Shown here piece after piece: positions 37,801 through 47,492 of a stretch of 64,000 nt of DNA. The stretch lies in the NCBI RefSeq assembly GCF_949628265.1, contig NC_088787.1, forward strand, positions 25,410,501 through 25,474,500, written 5' to 3'. This DNA is from Cloeon dipterum (taxonomy: Eukaryota > Arthropoda > Insecta > Ephemeroptera > Baetidae). A program made the translations under genes and the position numbers. The notes beneath the pieces are model-generated. The model was not told the origin of the DNA. It worked only from the letters and a program-made list of their open reading frames with translations, and ran no database searches. Every line of letters starts with the position of its first letter. Position 1 is the stretch's first letter.

Positions 37801-40800
37801 AAAGCGAAAAGTCAAGTTTTGAATATCGTTGGATAATCCCTTTGCAAAATGAAAGCACATAAATGTGCACATATTTGGAAACAGAGCGTCGCACTAATTT
37901 TTATGAAATATAATAGTGATGCCCTGTTTTGGAGCAGTATACTGGATTCAATATGTAGAGCTATATAATTTTAATAAATAAATGACACTCGACAATTCCA
38001 TAGAGATGAGCTTAAGAAATTCGGCGTTGGAACTACTCGTCACGTCCCCGGGGTGTGTGTGTCTGTTTGCCGAGAGCGGCTGTTTGCCTGCGCCAACACA
38101 CATAACATAACGTGCGCCGAATGAGCGTTTTAATTTGCTTCGGGCGCGCGCCTGACGCTCCACCGAGCGCACTTTAAGCTCCAAATTGAGAAGCACATGC
38201 AAACACGGCCGTGCGAATGCATTTATGCTAAAACGTGCCGGCGATAGGGCGGGGGGAAGAGAAGACAGAGTGCGTGGGAATTCGGCTCCAGCTGCGTGCA
38301 GCCGTAATAACAAGTGAGCCGCAGGCAAATGCAGGCTGCGGCGCCGCGCCGCTCGGCCGCTCGTCAATTCTAATTGAGACGCGCGTGTGGTCAAAGGGCT
38401 GCGGCCGTTCAAGGTGTCCGTCCGACCATAATTGATGCTGATGGTACTTTGAGATGGGTCGCTCGCTTTCCTCTTATTACCTCGCAAATAATCAGCCTTT
38501 CGTGACGCCCGACGACAAGGGTTGTTTTTAAATATTTAAATATACGGTCAAGGCAGCCCGCGGGGACGAGGAAACAACATCTAAATTCGTTCGCTATCTA
38601 GAGACCAAGAAGTATAATTCAGTCTAGACTTAATCCAGATCGTTTCTGATTTGCATTTATTTTATTGCTTCAAAACATGTTCACATTAGAGTTTAAGGAT
38701 TTATTTTACAACGAGGACGAAAAGGTGTATTGACATGCTATGAAATCTATTTTTGTTTCAGAATTACAATTGTTAAAGTATTGCTAATGATTCCAAATAG
38801 TCTGACCCGCATGAATTGGACATTTTAGGCGTGGTAAAAGATAGAAATAATAAGAAATTCAATACCCCGATGCAGTCGATAAGCGACAGATGAAATGGCT
38901 GGAATTCATTTAAGGATTTTTAGGGGTTGATCTCATGATTGTTAAAGCTATTCTTTCAATGCAACTATTGAAACGCCTTGGGTTTGAGAGAAAAATTCCA
39001 TGTTCTAAACTTTATATTTTGCTGTTTTAACAATAATTATTTTGTTTATTTAAAACATTTTTGCTATTGTAGGGATGGAAAATAGTTTAATTTCTGATAT
39101 TTTTCGAAAAATTCAACCTTTTAACACTTTTCCGTGCAAATTAGACGGTCTTTAAGCCAGTTAAGACGGTTTTTCGATATACAATAAAAACTGAAAATTG
39201 AGTGTTTTTATGGAAAAATCGTACGTTTTTTCCTAAGTTGAAGAAATTCATCAGTTTCTAAAGAAGAGAACTGAGCTTGTAATGAAATCTGTCTAAATAT
39301 AGGTCTTATTACACACAAAAGAGTTTCACAGTTCACAGCCCTACTTAAATCACCAATACCGTTTTGCCCTTGAATAGTAATAAAACATTAACGCCACCCT
39401 CAATTAACAGTAATGGATGTCTAAAAAAAATTAACAAAAAGCATGCTGAGCAAAAATCTTACATGCAATAAGGGAGACCCATCTGAATTTCTGGAATTAC
39501 AAAATCTGCTTTATATGGATCAAACAATCGTGTAATTTTTCCAGACCCTCGTTAAAGCGCACGTCCGTATCACTCGAGTGGAAAGTTTTGCAATGCCATA
39601 CCCTCGAGTAAGCACATAGTTTGCAGCGGCCAAGTTAGGGGTTTTAATTTGCGGGCGGCGGCCGTTAAATGAGAGTACCTTCTGTTCTGTGCGCATACAT
39701 ACGTACCGTACACGTAGTTTTGTGTGCGGGCGGCCTTGCTTGCTCTCCTCATCCGCTTTTAAATAAACGCGCGCGGCTTTGACGAGCGGCCGTTTCAACG
39801 CAACTTTATGCCAGGCCAATTTCGACGGGCATGTTGTTGCGGATGATTTGCAGCCGCTTTACGGCTGCGTAGGGCTCGTAGCCTCCGCCGCAAACTGCTT
39901 TTAATTGCCGCCATCAAAATTCAGCAGATAAGACGCTAGTTAAGTGCGTTTTTCGGTTTAACACCGCACCAGACTCGAATTCAGCAGGCAAAACGACTCT
40001 TTCGTGATGTTGATGGCTTGCAAATGATGACGCGTTACACAATTCGCACGGCAGACACGCGTGATAGCGGCATTAAAAGAACTCTTAAATATTGGTTCCA
40101 GCGTGAACAGAGTCGCATCATGCATTTTCCAACAAATCCAGGAAATCGCAATGGAACGTGCTTTTTACTTCAGGGTGTGCATTGTGCAAATACTTCTGCG
40201 GCGGCAAACGACATAATATACCATCGGTTTTAACAGACTGCGACACTTAAAAATTTCCTGCATTTAAGAAATTGTTCCGTGTACGTGATGTGTTGCTGTC
40301 CTTCAAAAAAAAAATTAATTTGATAGAATATGATACTGATTTTCAAGAATCATGATGACGATCAGTCCAGTTTTGCTCCTTGCGTTTATGCAAATTCTAC
40401 GTATTATTTCCATTTTTTGTATATTTATTCATCCAATAAATTACTCGTTGTAATGTAAGGTTTGGATGAATAATAAATAGTAAATTTTTCAGTTGAAACA
40501 CTTTGATCGTTCCAGAAGCCTAGCTGTTTTGTAGATTAGATTATACTTAAATGTTTAAGCAGTCTAAAACACACCCTTAATGAAATGAGTGCGGATTGAA
40601 AAATTTCAAATTCCTTGGGCATTCCTTTTAACATAAATTATTTCAATGATTTTTACAGTATCTTTTTCTTAGGAATTGCAACTTACATAAGAGAATTTGA
40701 CAATTATTTTTGGTAAACGTGAGCTGTCATCCAGCTTGCACTAGCTCACCCCTCGTTGAGTCCAGCGTCTCCATTTTACAAAATGTTTCCCATAAAAAGT

Positions 40801-43800
40801 CGCAGAACTATTGATGAGAAAATAACCAAACAAAAATAGTTTTTTGGCTAGAAATAAACAATCTAGGAAAAATTTAAGTTATAAATGGAAGGATTTGTTT
40901 CATAAAACTGATTTCTTTAGTGTTCTTTGATGCACAATAAAAATAGACTCAATTGACAATTATTGGAAAATTTCGAAAAACGTGCTCTAGAGATTGTTTC
41001 GAATTTTGCATATTTTTGGTGTGGTTCTCCAACCCTCAACTGCATTGTGGCATTTAATTCCTCCTACATAAATGTTTGAACAAGTATCACCCCTCTAAAA
41101 GCAAATTGGGGGGAATTCAAGTGGCTTTTTACCTTGAATCCAAAAATTCCAGTAGAAAAGAGATTCTCAAATAATTCCATTTGGAAAAATTGAAAAATTA
41201 CAGCACAAAAAGCTTCAGTTGTTTTAGTTGTGAGTGATTAATTTTTGCAAAAAGGAAGTTAAGCCACATGCAGGAAATGGACAACTACTACAGGGTTTCA
41301 CGAGATTTCGAAACTTGCGTCTCGTTTTCATTGAATAAATAAGTTTCATCGGTCGCGGTTATAAATATTAAAAATATTCTTCCGCAATTAATTCTGTGGT
41401 ATGAATTATTTTGTTTTGTTAGAAAATATAAGCTGATAAGGCTCGAGGGGCCTAAATAGTACAGTGCGAGGACGTGCATGAGTTACAATTTTTCTCAAAT
41501 TTCAAATTTTCACAACTGCAAATGTAGAGCCATTTCTTAGTTATCATTTCAAAATTATTCGGGTTATCTGAGAAAGTCTGATTTCAGCACTACTTTGACA
41601 TAAATAAAATTCCAACAATCAATTCTAATTTTTACGCTTCCACTTCAATGTATGCCACAGCTTGTGGGCATTTTCCTCTTTTTTTTGCGAAAAAATCAAC
41701 TGACGCAATGATCGGAGACAAAAGAGCGTTGATGAAGCCGTGTCAGCACTGCAGCCACTGCATTATAATTATCCAGTGCTGCTGCTGCTGCTGTGGGTCA
41801 GCAGGAAATTGATGTGGCCCGAGGCGCGCGCCTGAGCCGGGACAACGCGCGCGCGGATTTGCAAATTGCGTGTCCGACGGGAACATCGCTCTTGGTCGTG
41901 CGGCGGCTGCTATATTACTGTATGCTTGCGCCGGGGGATTACTCGCGCCAGTCTGTCGTCGTCATCGTCGTGTGTGCCGGCCGGCCGGATCGACAGACAG
42001 GCCGGGCTTTGCGCCGCGAATGTGCATGCAGATGTACATATTCGCGCGGACATTCAGTGCCCGTCCGCCGTATCGGGGCGAACGTGCGTCCAGCACCAGC
42101 ACCAGCACCCGCCTGCCAACCCTCGATAACTAGCCGCGCAAAATGGAACGCTCTCGCCCCATATTTCATGTTGGAGAGCTCGCTGCAAAGCAGGACAACA
42201 GCTTTCGCCCGACCGCTGCCGCCGGCACGTGCACATTCGAGATCGTTTTTTAGGCTTTTTCATATTTTACATGCGTGATGTTTTTAAAAATTTACTGCGA
42301 CTTTTAAGCTCCAAAACACGATACCACCAAACTGTTTTTATTAAAGAGAGATAGAAGCATGAAAGTTTACGAATTCCATTTTTGGATCAATTCATTTTTT
42401 ATTGCTGTACATTCTAAATAATGAACCCTTTCTATAAAAAGAAATAATGTTGATACATGAGATGAGTGATTCGTATCGAATTTTCTTGGTTGACTGACGC
42501 GGGAACGGGAGAAGCCATTATTTTATTTACGAGAAAAAGAAATCGAGTCTATATATTGCGCCACACACGTGATATCTTGATACGTGTGTGTAAAATTAAC
42601 GATTGAAGCGGTGCCATCGGTGCTTGGCTATAGCAATCGTCTCCGTAAAACTTACTCAAACTTGAAGCACAATTCAATTCGTGAAGACAAAGTACAGGTA
42701 GAGAATAAACTCATAATAAAATCATCGTGAAATGAGCTAAGGTAACAAAACGTTCAAGGGTAGAATATTTTTAATTTAGAATGTATTGATACCGCAATCC
42801 CAGAAAAAAAGCAAAAAATCGCCATTGTGTAAATAGGGGCCTTAAATATTTATTTAATATAATATGGTACACGTTTTGAAAAAAGAAGCAAAAAAAGTTG
42901 TGTGTCGCTCCAGTGACAAACACTGTCACCCTACAAGAAATTGTATTTTACTCTAGAAAAAAGAGTTTCACCGTAAAAGGCGCTTAAATAATTGAACAGG
43001 CTTCACTAAAACTAATTAAATTAAGCCATAAAAATATGGTGTAACAGGTCAAGCACATCAAATTTTACTGCACCTTAGTTCTCATTTGATTATATTGTAA
43101 TTTGCGGTAATTTGTAGAACCTAAACCGTTCAAACGGTCAACTCTAATAACCGCTAAAAATATTTATAATTTTCAATTTTAGCCCTCTCTCAATCCGCTT
43201 TAAAGTGTACTAAAAGTTGTGGAAATCACTAATGTCTTTGCCTATATAATTTTCTAAATTTTGGAAAAGAGCTAACATTTCCCAGGTTGCTGTTTAAATT
43301 ATGAGAAAATAGGTTTCAAAGTTTACAGCGGTGAGCACTGTCTCCTTGCTGAAAATCAGGATTTATTTCATCACAAGGGAAATTTTCCGCATTTGTATAG
43401 TTCGCGACGAGAGGAATCGAAATTAAGCGAAAAAATCACTGATAATAATTCTCTAAATTTTTCGATAAATATGGCAGGTTGTGCAATGTAACTGTTACCT
43501 GGTCCTAATTGGATTATTGCATAATTGTAGAGATTATTATTCAAACAGTAGCGGTTCCCACTCTCTTAACTTCAAATTTGATTGAATTATTCAAATTTAT
43601 TAAAATTGTTTCCCTCCATAAATCTACTTTTAGGATTCACTAAATTTGCTCTCTCAACGGACTGCTCTTAATAAGTTTAGATTTTAATTGCTCTTGCATC
43701 ATAAAATTAAATTACAATTTTTATCATGGTCTGTTTTTATGAGATACATCCAGCGTTTAACTTTTTTAGAGCTATAAATTTAAAAAAAAGACTTCACAAA

Positions 43801-44506
43801 ATTTTTAGTGCTAAACAAAACTTCATAATTTAAATCAGCAACTTTTCTGTTATTCTTTAATTCGAAATTTCCCAGCGCGCTCATGTAGTTGGATGAAGTG
43901 CTGTCTCTTTCTAGGTCACTCCCGGGGTGCATTTTTTTTACAAAAGTTGGAAGGTCTGGAGGAAAATCGAAGCGCTCTCTCCTCCTAGCATTATTTGTGG
44001 CGCGCGGCAGTGAGAATAATCGCAGCGGCTGCTGCTCGCCGCCTGATGACGGAGTGCATTATTTATGGAGCGAATGCGAGCAGAATAAACACACACTCAT
44101 GACTGGTGGTGCTCTTTGAGTCGCTTGCGCCTTCCTTTCTTCCGCGTTCAAGCGGCCAGCAGCGCAATCAAATATTCATTTTTAATTCCAACAACATTAG
44201 GCGACACACACACACACACACACAAAACCGACCGTATGTATGCTTTCTCATTTTTCCAGCGACGCTGATGTTTTTCGAGCGTAGCGCAGTAATTTTCCAC
44301 TCCTTTGTTCGTTTGTTTCGCTATTTGCCTTTTCGACGGTCAGTCGCCTTTGTTTTGCATTCGTACTCGAGCACTCACCTTTGCAGGCTCGGCGTTGATG
44401 AGGTGCGAGGGGAAGTGCGACGGCGTGGCCGGCCCCTGCAAACCTGTGTACGACGAACCCCGCCGTCCCAGCACGATGGAGCGCCGACTGAATCTCTCCG
44501 ACATGG
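13679..44506 (-). CDS. RGS7BP: regulator of G-protein signalling 7-binding protein (R7BP) homologue, five coding exons
   Basis: R7BP anchors R7-family RGS/G-beta-5 complexes at the plasma membrane and so controls Gi/o signalling in neurons. Coding exons: 44504-44379, 23174-23005, 16776-16640, 16235-16047, 13800-13679. Phases (0, 2, 1, 1) all match and give 247 residues; human R7BP is 257. Family landmarks are LIAEINTQVATFRDLL (like the vertebrate LVQEFNTQVALYREL), a central four-helix SNARE-like segment, and a C-terminus with KRRRR followed by FCCLC. Cysteines 239, 240 and 242 are the expected palmitoylation sites, and the basic cluster is the shuttling/nuclear-localisation signal of the family. 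The ATG at 44504 sits two bases after a splice acceptor, so at least one non-coding exon lies upstream. Gene identity is firm for exons 2-5. Exon 1 is assigned from strand, phase and a valid donor only. Confidence 0.87.
13801..16046 (-). other. RGS7BP: R7BP intron 4
   Basis: 2.2 kb. It contains a repeat copy at about 14330-14480 related to the element in STOML2 intron 7, and a GC-richer patch at 14950-15400. No coding exon is supported; open frames in the patch have no family likeness. Confidence 0.6.
14330..14480 (+). repeat. dispersed repeat related to 9274-9620
   Basis: GATTTTACAATGGCTTCTCC at 14339 matches the arm at 9274 with one change. Further on, TCATTTCAAG and ATATTTTTAATAAAA (14410-14450) match 9552-9590 in the same order. 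The copy near 9.3 kb has extra sequence between the two blocks. Confidence 0.5.
16047..16235 (-). CDS. RGS7BP: R7BP exon 4: C-terminal helix and Gln-rich linker
   Basis: Runs from acceptor TTCTCACTGCAG to donor CAAG|GTGAGC. It encodes residues 145-207, from ENRPGPSNMGNLISQLL through LASIKKDSEEINGLIADM to a QQQQ run. The helix before the linker corresponds to vertebrate R7BP's last helix (MKNLLSKLRETMP). Minus-strand reading past 16047 runs into intron. Confidence 0.9.
16640..16776 (-). CDS. RGS7BP: R7BP exon 3: central helix
   Basis: Acceptor TTAATTGCAG, donor TACTACG|GTCAGT. It encodes SDVAEGIPVDNQHFILLFMC and TQLFLRELIKCRRLVQ. It aligns with vertebrate [20 protein letters not shown], including the helical spacing. 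The preceding exon's final AG plus this exon's first T complete Ser99. Confidence 0.9.
17511..17554. repeat. CATC/CGTC/CGCC tetranucleotide tract
   Basis: Successive CATC, CGTC and CGCC-type units on the plus strand, drifting in composition from left to right. Confidence 0.85.
18766..18815. repeat. 15-bp tandem repeat, three copies
   Basis: Three exact copies of ATTTTACTTTTAAAA starting at 18766, 18781 and 18796, plus a partial fourth. Confidence 0.95.
23005..23174 (-). CDS. RGS7BP: R7BP exon 2: N-terminal helices
   Basis: Acceptor GCTGTTTCAG, donor AGGAG|GTGCGT. It encodes residues 43-98 and part of 99, starting LIAEINTQVATFRDLLIHVG and followed by EMRERIRKLRRQCVEAF. This is the best-conserved block of the family and the basis of the gene's identification. 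Confidence 0.93.
23400..23640 (+). repeat. dispersed repeat family A, copy 1
   Basis: Contains, in order, AAATTTGCGAAAAAATCGGC, TTTATTTCACCAGAAGGGAA and GATGAATCGAAATCAAGCG. The same ordered blocks recur near 24.7 and 43.4 kb, and inverted near 28.3 kb. No terminal repeats or coding capacity seen. Confidence 0.6.
24635..24860 (+). repeat. dispersed repeat family A, copy 2
   Basis: AAATTTGCGAGAAATCGGC, GGATTTATTTTCGTTGGAAGG and AGAGGAATCGAAATCAACCG, ending in TTTTTCGATAAAT, which also ends the 43.4-kb copy. Confidence 0.6.
28270..28450 (-). repeat. dispersed repeat family A, copy 3 (inverted)
   Basis: The reverse complement reads TTTTATTTCACAACAAAG, then CTCGACGAGAGGAATCGAAA. It matches copies near 23.5 and 43.4 kb in block order but is more diverged. 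Confidence 0.45.
31723..31800 (+). repeat. dispersed repeat family B, copy 1
   Basis: ATTGAAACGCTAGACATTCG, TCCCGTGAAGCCAAATCATG and GGTGCAAACCAGCAAGTGGC. Related copies lie at 44953, 49046 and 51558, all on the plus strand. No terminal repeats or tRNA-like head recognised. Confidence 0.65.
35463..35633. mobile_element. 171-bp foldback (MITE-like) element
   Basis: Near-perfect inverted repeats of 38 bases: 35463-35500 and 35596-35633, with one mismatch. The left arm starts CACAGTATTAGCTGCAGAG and ends CAGCGATCG. The 95-base centre also contains shorter complementary stretches (AGAGCAGACGAG and CTCGCTCTCTCTGCT). No clear target-site duplication is visible. It has no coding capacity. A long-hairpin RNA is possible if transcribed. 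Confidence 0.75.
36539..36658 (+). CDS. candidate first coding exon of a secreted protein, nested in R7BP intron 1
   Basis: A frame of 40 codons opens with ATG 36539 and runs to a good donor (CACAG|GTGGGC at 36658). The translation begins MRVFLSFTACVLTGVWCASA, a typical signal peptide with a likely cleavage after Ala-Ser-Ala-Val-Pro, then GPAASCPALDMAAACTAQ with two Cys. Third positions are mostly G or C, as in true exons here. The same frame is open upstream, so the exact start is uncertain. I found no convincing downstream exon, and read-through past the donor gives a His/Arg-rich stretch and a stop. I do not recognise a family. It may be chance in a GC-rich island. Confidence 0.3.
37261..37700. 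other. extremely AT-rich block
   Basis: Long runs of A, T and TAAT-type motifs, with GC content far below the surrounding intron. No coding or repeat identity is seen. Confidence 0.6.
43260..43480 (+). repeat. dispersed repeat family A, copy 4
   Basis: Ordered blocks GGATTTATTTCATCACAAGG, TTCGCGACGAGAGGAATCG and TTTTTCGATAAAT match the copies at 23.5 and 24.7 kb. Confidence 0.6.
44204..44224. repeat. (CA)n microsatellite
   Basis: About ten CA units, inside R7BP intron 1 just 3' of exon 1 in the gene's direction. Confidence 0.9.
44379..44504 (-). CDS. RGS7BP: R7BP exon 1: N-terminal region
   Basis: ATG at 44504 in the context TTTGCAG|CCATGTC; 42 codons to the donor GCAAAG|GTGAGT. The translation starts MSERFSRRSIVLGRRGSSY and ends LINAEPAK, Ser/Arg-rich like the vertebrate R7BP N-terminus. 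Phase 0 fits exon 2. The acceptor immediately 5' of the ATG shows that a non-coding exon precedes it. Whether another small exon lies between this and exon 2 cannot be excluded. Confidence 0.7.
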
Positions 44507-44952
44507 CTGCAAACAGAAAAACGCATTCACTTACATACTCGCCAGATCAATCACAATGCGCGGGGACAGGTGCCTTCTAAGGCAGACCAAAATGCGAGGG
44601 AATCAAACTTGCCCGGCTGATTTATTCGCCAGCAGAGCCTCTCTGACAGGTGGAATCGCCCCCGCTAACTAATTAGACCTTCCATGGTCGCTTTTAGAGA
44701 TAAAATGCTTACAAGCCCTAGTTAAGCAGTTAATGCAAGTTTGGTAGACCTAGAGGCAGTTACCGTTTCCAAAATCTTTGTTCATTTTGTGCAAAAAATA
44801 GTAATTGTTTATTATTTACTTTTGAATTGATTGACACAACCCCATTTTTTATCGGTTCATCTCTTTCTTTTCTGATAACTCGCGAAAACTCAATAACGAG
44901 CCCAGTCTAGGAAGGGACCAGTTTGTGTTGCTACCCCAGCATCGATGTCTTT

Positions 44953-45030
44953 TATTGAAACACTAGACATTCATCCCGTCAAATTAATTCACTCATTCTG
45001 GAATGGTCAAACCAGCAAGTAGCAAGTTGG
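44953..45030 (+). repeat. dispersed repeat family B, copy 2
   Basis: ATTGAAACACTAGACATTC, ATCCCGTCAAATTAATTCA and GGTCAAACCAGCAAGTAGC match the order and spacing of the copy at 31723-31800. Confidence 0.65.
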
Positions 45031-45688
45031 ACTGTTGAAAGCGATCCCCCCAAATCGGAATAGATTCGTTATTGCAATTGCATTGAAAGAAAGTCTAACG
45101 TAGGGTGCAAATCAGCCCACACTTGACCTCCAAATATTAAAAAGGCACCAATCTTTGTGAACTAGAATGGTGACAACCTGTAGAACCAGAAAAGGGTAGG
45201 AAGAATGATTAAATTGTTTATTTCTTTAAATATCTCATGCGCTTTCGTACTGGACAGCAATAATTGTTTCAGCCCCTCAGGCTTTTTCAGCAATTTCAGT
45301 TCCTTACTTTAGTTTAATTTAATTCACAGAGTGTATTTTGTTCTATTTTCTGTTTTATGAACCTTCATTGTTGACAAGATGATTGCTAAATTACAGTCAT
45401 TGACACTGAATGTATTTCATTCAAATGATATACAAATCAAAATAAATAAAATTGGCCAAAAATCATCAAATTCTCATCTGCTTTGATAACTAAAACGGTT
45501 GGTAGCCTTTTATAACTGCTAATAATAAAACGCATTCATGATGCACGCTCATCATCAGAGTTTTCTAATGAATATTTATTAAAAATTTGCTAATATTTAA
45601 GCGTGAAAAAGGACTGAATGGCTTTGCAAATCCTACTACGATTTTTTCATCATTTCAAATACTTTGATACACAAAATTAACTAAAACC

Positions 45689-46082
45689 ATGAAAATGAAT
45701 GCATTTGGAGTGAATATAAAACTTGAGCCGCTTTATTTGTTGTCTTGTATCAGACCAGAGAGGAAGCGTGAGTCAATTATAGTAAGTTTAAAATTGCTTC
45801 CCTAACTTAAAATCCGTTTTTTTTATTCAGAGAACACCTCCAAATGGAGTACTGAGAGAGAACTTCTTGCTTAATATAGAAATCCTGCTGACTCGTAGAA
45901 CAGATAATCTGATCGAATGCATAATTGAGTGCCACTTGGAGTTCATCATTGTTCTCGACTTGAATTGCTCCCTCACCACTCCTATTACCATTAAAGGCTA
46001 TTCAGTAAGTAATGATTGGCCAACGATCCAGATTCAGATGCATAAAAGAGCAATCTATAGTATGATTCCACCTGAACGCTAA
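45689..46082 (+). CDS. small two-exon gene candidate, 114-residue protein of unknown family
   Basis: Exon 1 is 45689-45781: ATG in context AAAACCATGA with an in-frame TGA 22 bases upstream, 31 codons, donor TTATA|GTAAGT. Exon 2 is 45831-46082: a strong acceptor (CCGTTTTTTTTATTCAG), 83 codons, then TAA. The 49-base intron joins in phase 0 and AATAAA follows the stop by seven bases. The protein starts MKMNAFGVNIKLEPLYLLSC, has a basic patch PERKRES at the exon junction, a segment rich in Ile, Leu and Cys (LIECIIECHLEFIIVLDLNC), and ends SMIPPER. There is no signal peptide and no motif I recognise. A second perfect donor, TTCA|GTAAGT at 46004, lies inside exon 2, so a longer spliced form is possible. 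The region is AT-rich, so the good splice sites and the long joined frame are the main evidence. Confidence 0.45.
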
Positions 46083-46088
46083 AAAACA

Positions 46089-46094
46089 AATAAA
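46089..46094 (+). promoter_or_regulatory. polyadenylation signal of the small gene candidate
   Basis: AATAAA starting seven bases after the TAA at 46080-46082, implying a very short 3' UTR. Confidence 0.35.
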
Positions 46095-47090
46095 ATCCCG
46101 TCAAAGTATCTAAACGCATATCATGGGAAACACAGAATAAAAAACCATAGTGTTGCGGATGACGTAATGGATCTGCGTTATCGTTATCAAACACCCAGCG
46201 GCTGGATTCGGTTGCAAAACATTTCGCACTGCTGTGGAACAAGCATATGTCAGGCCTGATTCGAAATAAAGCCGCAACACGTGAAATTGGACGCAAAAGC
46301 CAATGCCGCGAACGCTTCCGGCACAGCGCGTGTTTAATTTTTTCCGAGGATTAGCTGAGAGTGCGAGCAGCGGCAGCGGCAGAATCAGCGGAAACAAATC
46401 ATCGCCCTGGGAAACCGCACACAGGGGGCCGACGACGCGCAGGCCGATTAGCGTGAAAGAGCGAATGTGGGCAAAAAGCAAGCCGACGCCAATTACACAC
46501 TGGAGAAAACACACAGCACACCACGCACCCACCCACCGGCGACGCATATTGCGTGAGAGACAGAGTTCTCTCTCTCTCTCGCAGGGTTGGCAATAATGAC
46601 GTCGGTGGCGTGGAGGTCCAATTCGAACGCGCGCATATCATATTATCGTCCAAATCCGGTCGGCCGCGCCACAGCTTATACTAGAGACCGCAATAATCCT
46701 ATTAGGAGATTGTGCTGGAAATGCTCTCTCGCTCTCCCTTGATACAGGCGCTCGTTGTTCGCTTTTGTAAATATGTACGCGGCCGCGCGGCAGCAATAAT
46801 ATTTATTTGCGCGAGTGGTTGCCGCGGATCGACTGTGAAATTATAGTCCAATATATGGCTCTCCCTACTGATCAGATGCATTCACATCGGTTATTTGAAA
46901 CGTGTCATCGATATCGTTTAATTTTAAATAGGACTTTTCTTTATTACGTGATTCTTTCTTCAAGGAGGATCCTGAGACATAGAGAGATGCAAAGCAAGGT
47001 TACGTCTCTATATTTTTATTATTTAGCGACAATTGATTGCGACTCAAGAGTGTAAATTGACTTGAAATTTTCATTTGAGGGAGGCACTGA

Positions 47091-47260
47091 CGTTGGTTTC
47101 ATTTAAGACTTTTATTGCTCTCGACATGTTTCGGCCCCAACTGGCACCCTAGTAATAAGTGGGTGCCTCAGAGCCTACGTGTTAGGACCCCCTCATGGCT
47201 TGGGCGCCAGTTGGAGCCGAAACACGTCGAGAGCAATAAAAGTCTCAACAGAAACCAACG
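47091..47260. mobile_element. foldback element with 59-base arms, Penelope-like terminal features
   Basis: Left arm 47091-47149, right arm 47202-47260. The inner 43 bases of each arm match with three mismatches, all of transition type; the outer parts also pair (CGTTGGTTTC and GAAACCAACG). The right arm has GAGCC-GAAAC-ACGTCGAGAG preceded by a GGCT...AGCC stem, a layout like the hammerhead-ribozyme ends of Penelope-like retroelements, but the CTGATGA core is degenerate (CTCATGG). The 52-base centre has no coding capacity. Family assignment is inference. Confidence 0.6.
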
Positions 47261-47436
47261 AGGACAAGTCAGTTTATTTCTTCATCGTCTGTATAAATAA
47301 TTCATAGTTCATAGGATAACGATGTGCTAAATTTATTTTAATAGCTTTAATTTAAAAAAAAAAGAAAATATCTTCAAATGAATATCTTACAATGCAAAAA
47401 TTTGAAATTCATTATGTTACAATTTTTACAGACAGT

Positions 47437-47492
47437 GTTACCGATTTAATAATATTCTGGCAACGTTACCGATTTAATAATATTCTGGCAAC
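47437..47492. repeat. perfect 28-bp tandem duplication
   Basis: Two adjacent identical copies, 47437-47464 and 47465-47492, each starting GTTACCGATTTAATAATATT. Confidence 0.95.

Larger units (their letters stand above)
23175..44378 (-). other. RGS7BP: R7BP intron 1 (21.2 kb)
   Basis: The largest intron. It holds copies of dispersed repeats (about 23400-23640, 24635-24860, 26540-26700, 28270-28450, 31723-31800, 43260-43480), a foldback element (35463-35633), a very AT-rich block (37261-37700), and GC-richer islands near 24.1, 25.4, 27.5, 29.3, 30.9, 33.5, 36.6, 38.3, 39.7 and 42.0 kb that could be regulatory. One plus-strand signal-peptide-like exon (36539-36658) may mark a nested gene. Long open frames in the islands lack family likeness and I left them out. 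Confidence 0.6.

Noticed and set aside
37948..38487. 179-codon minus-strand frame
   Set aside because: Lies in a GC-rich island, Arg/Ala/Ser-rich, with no conserved motif.
44106..44672. 188-codon plus-strand frame
   Set aside because: It covers R7BP exon 1 in antisense plus a CA microsatellite. Composition follows the GC island; no motif or splice support.
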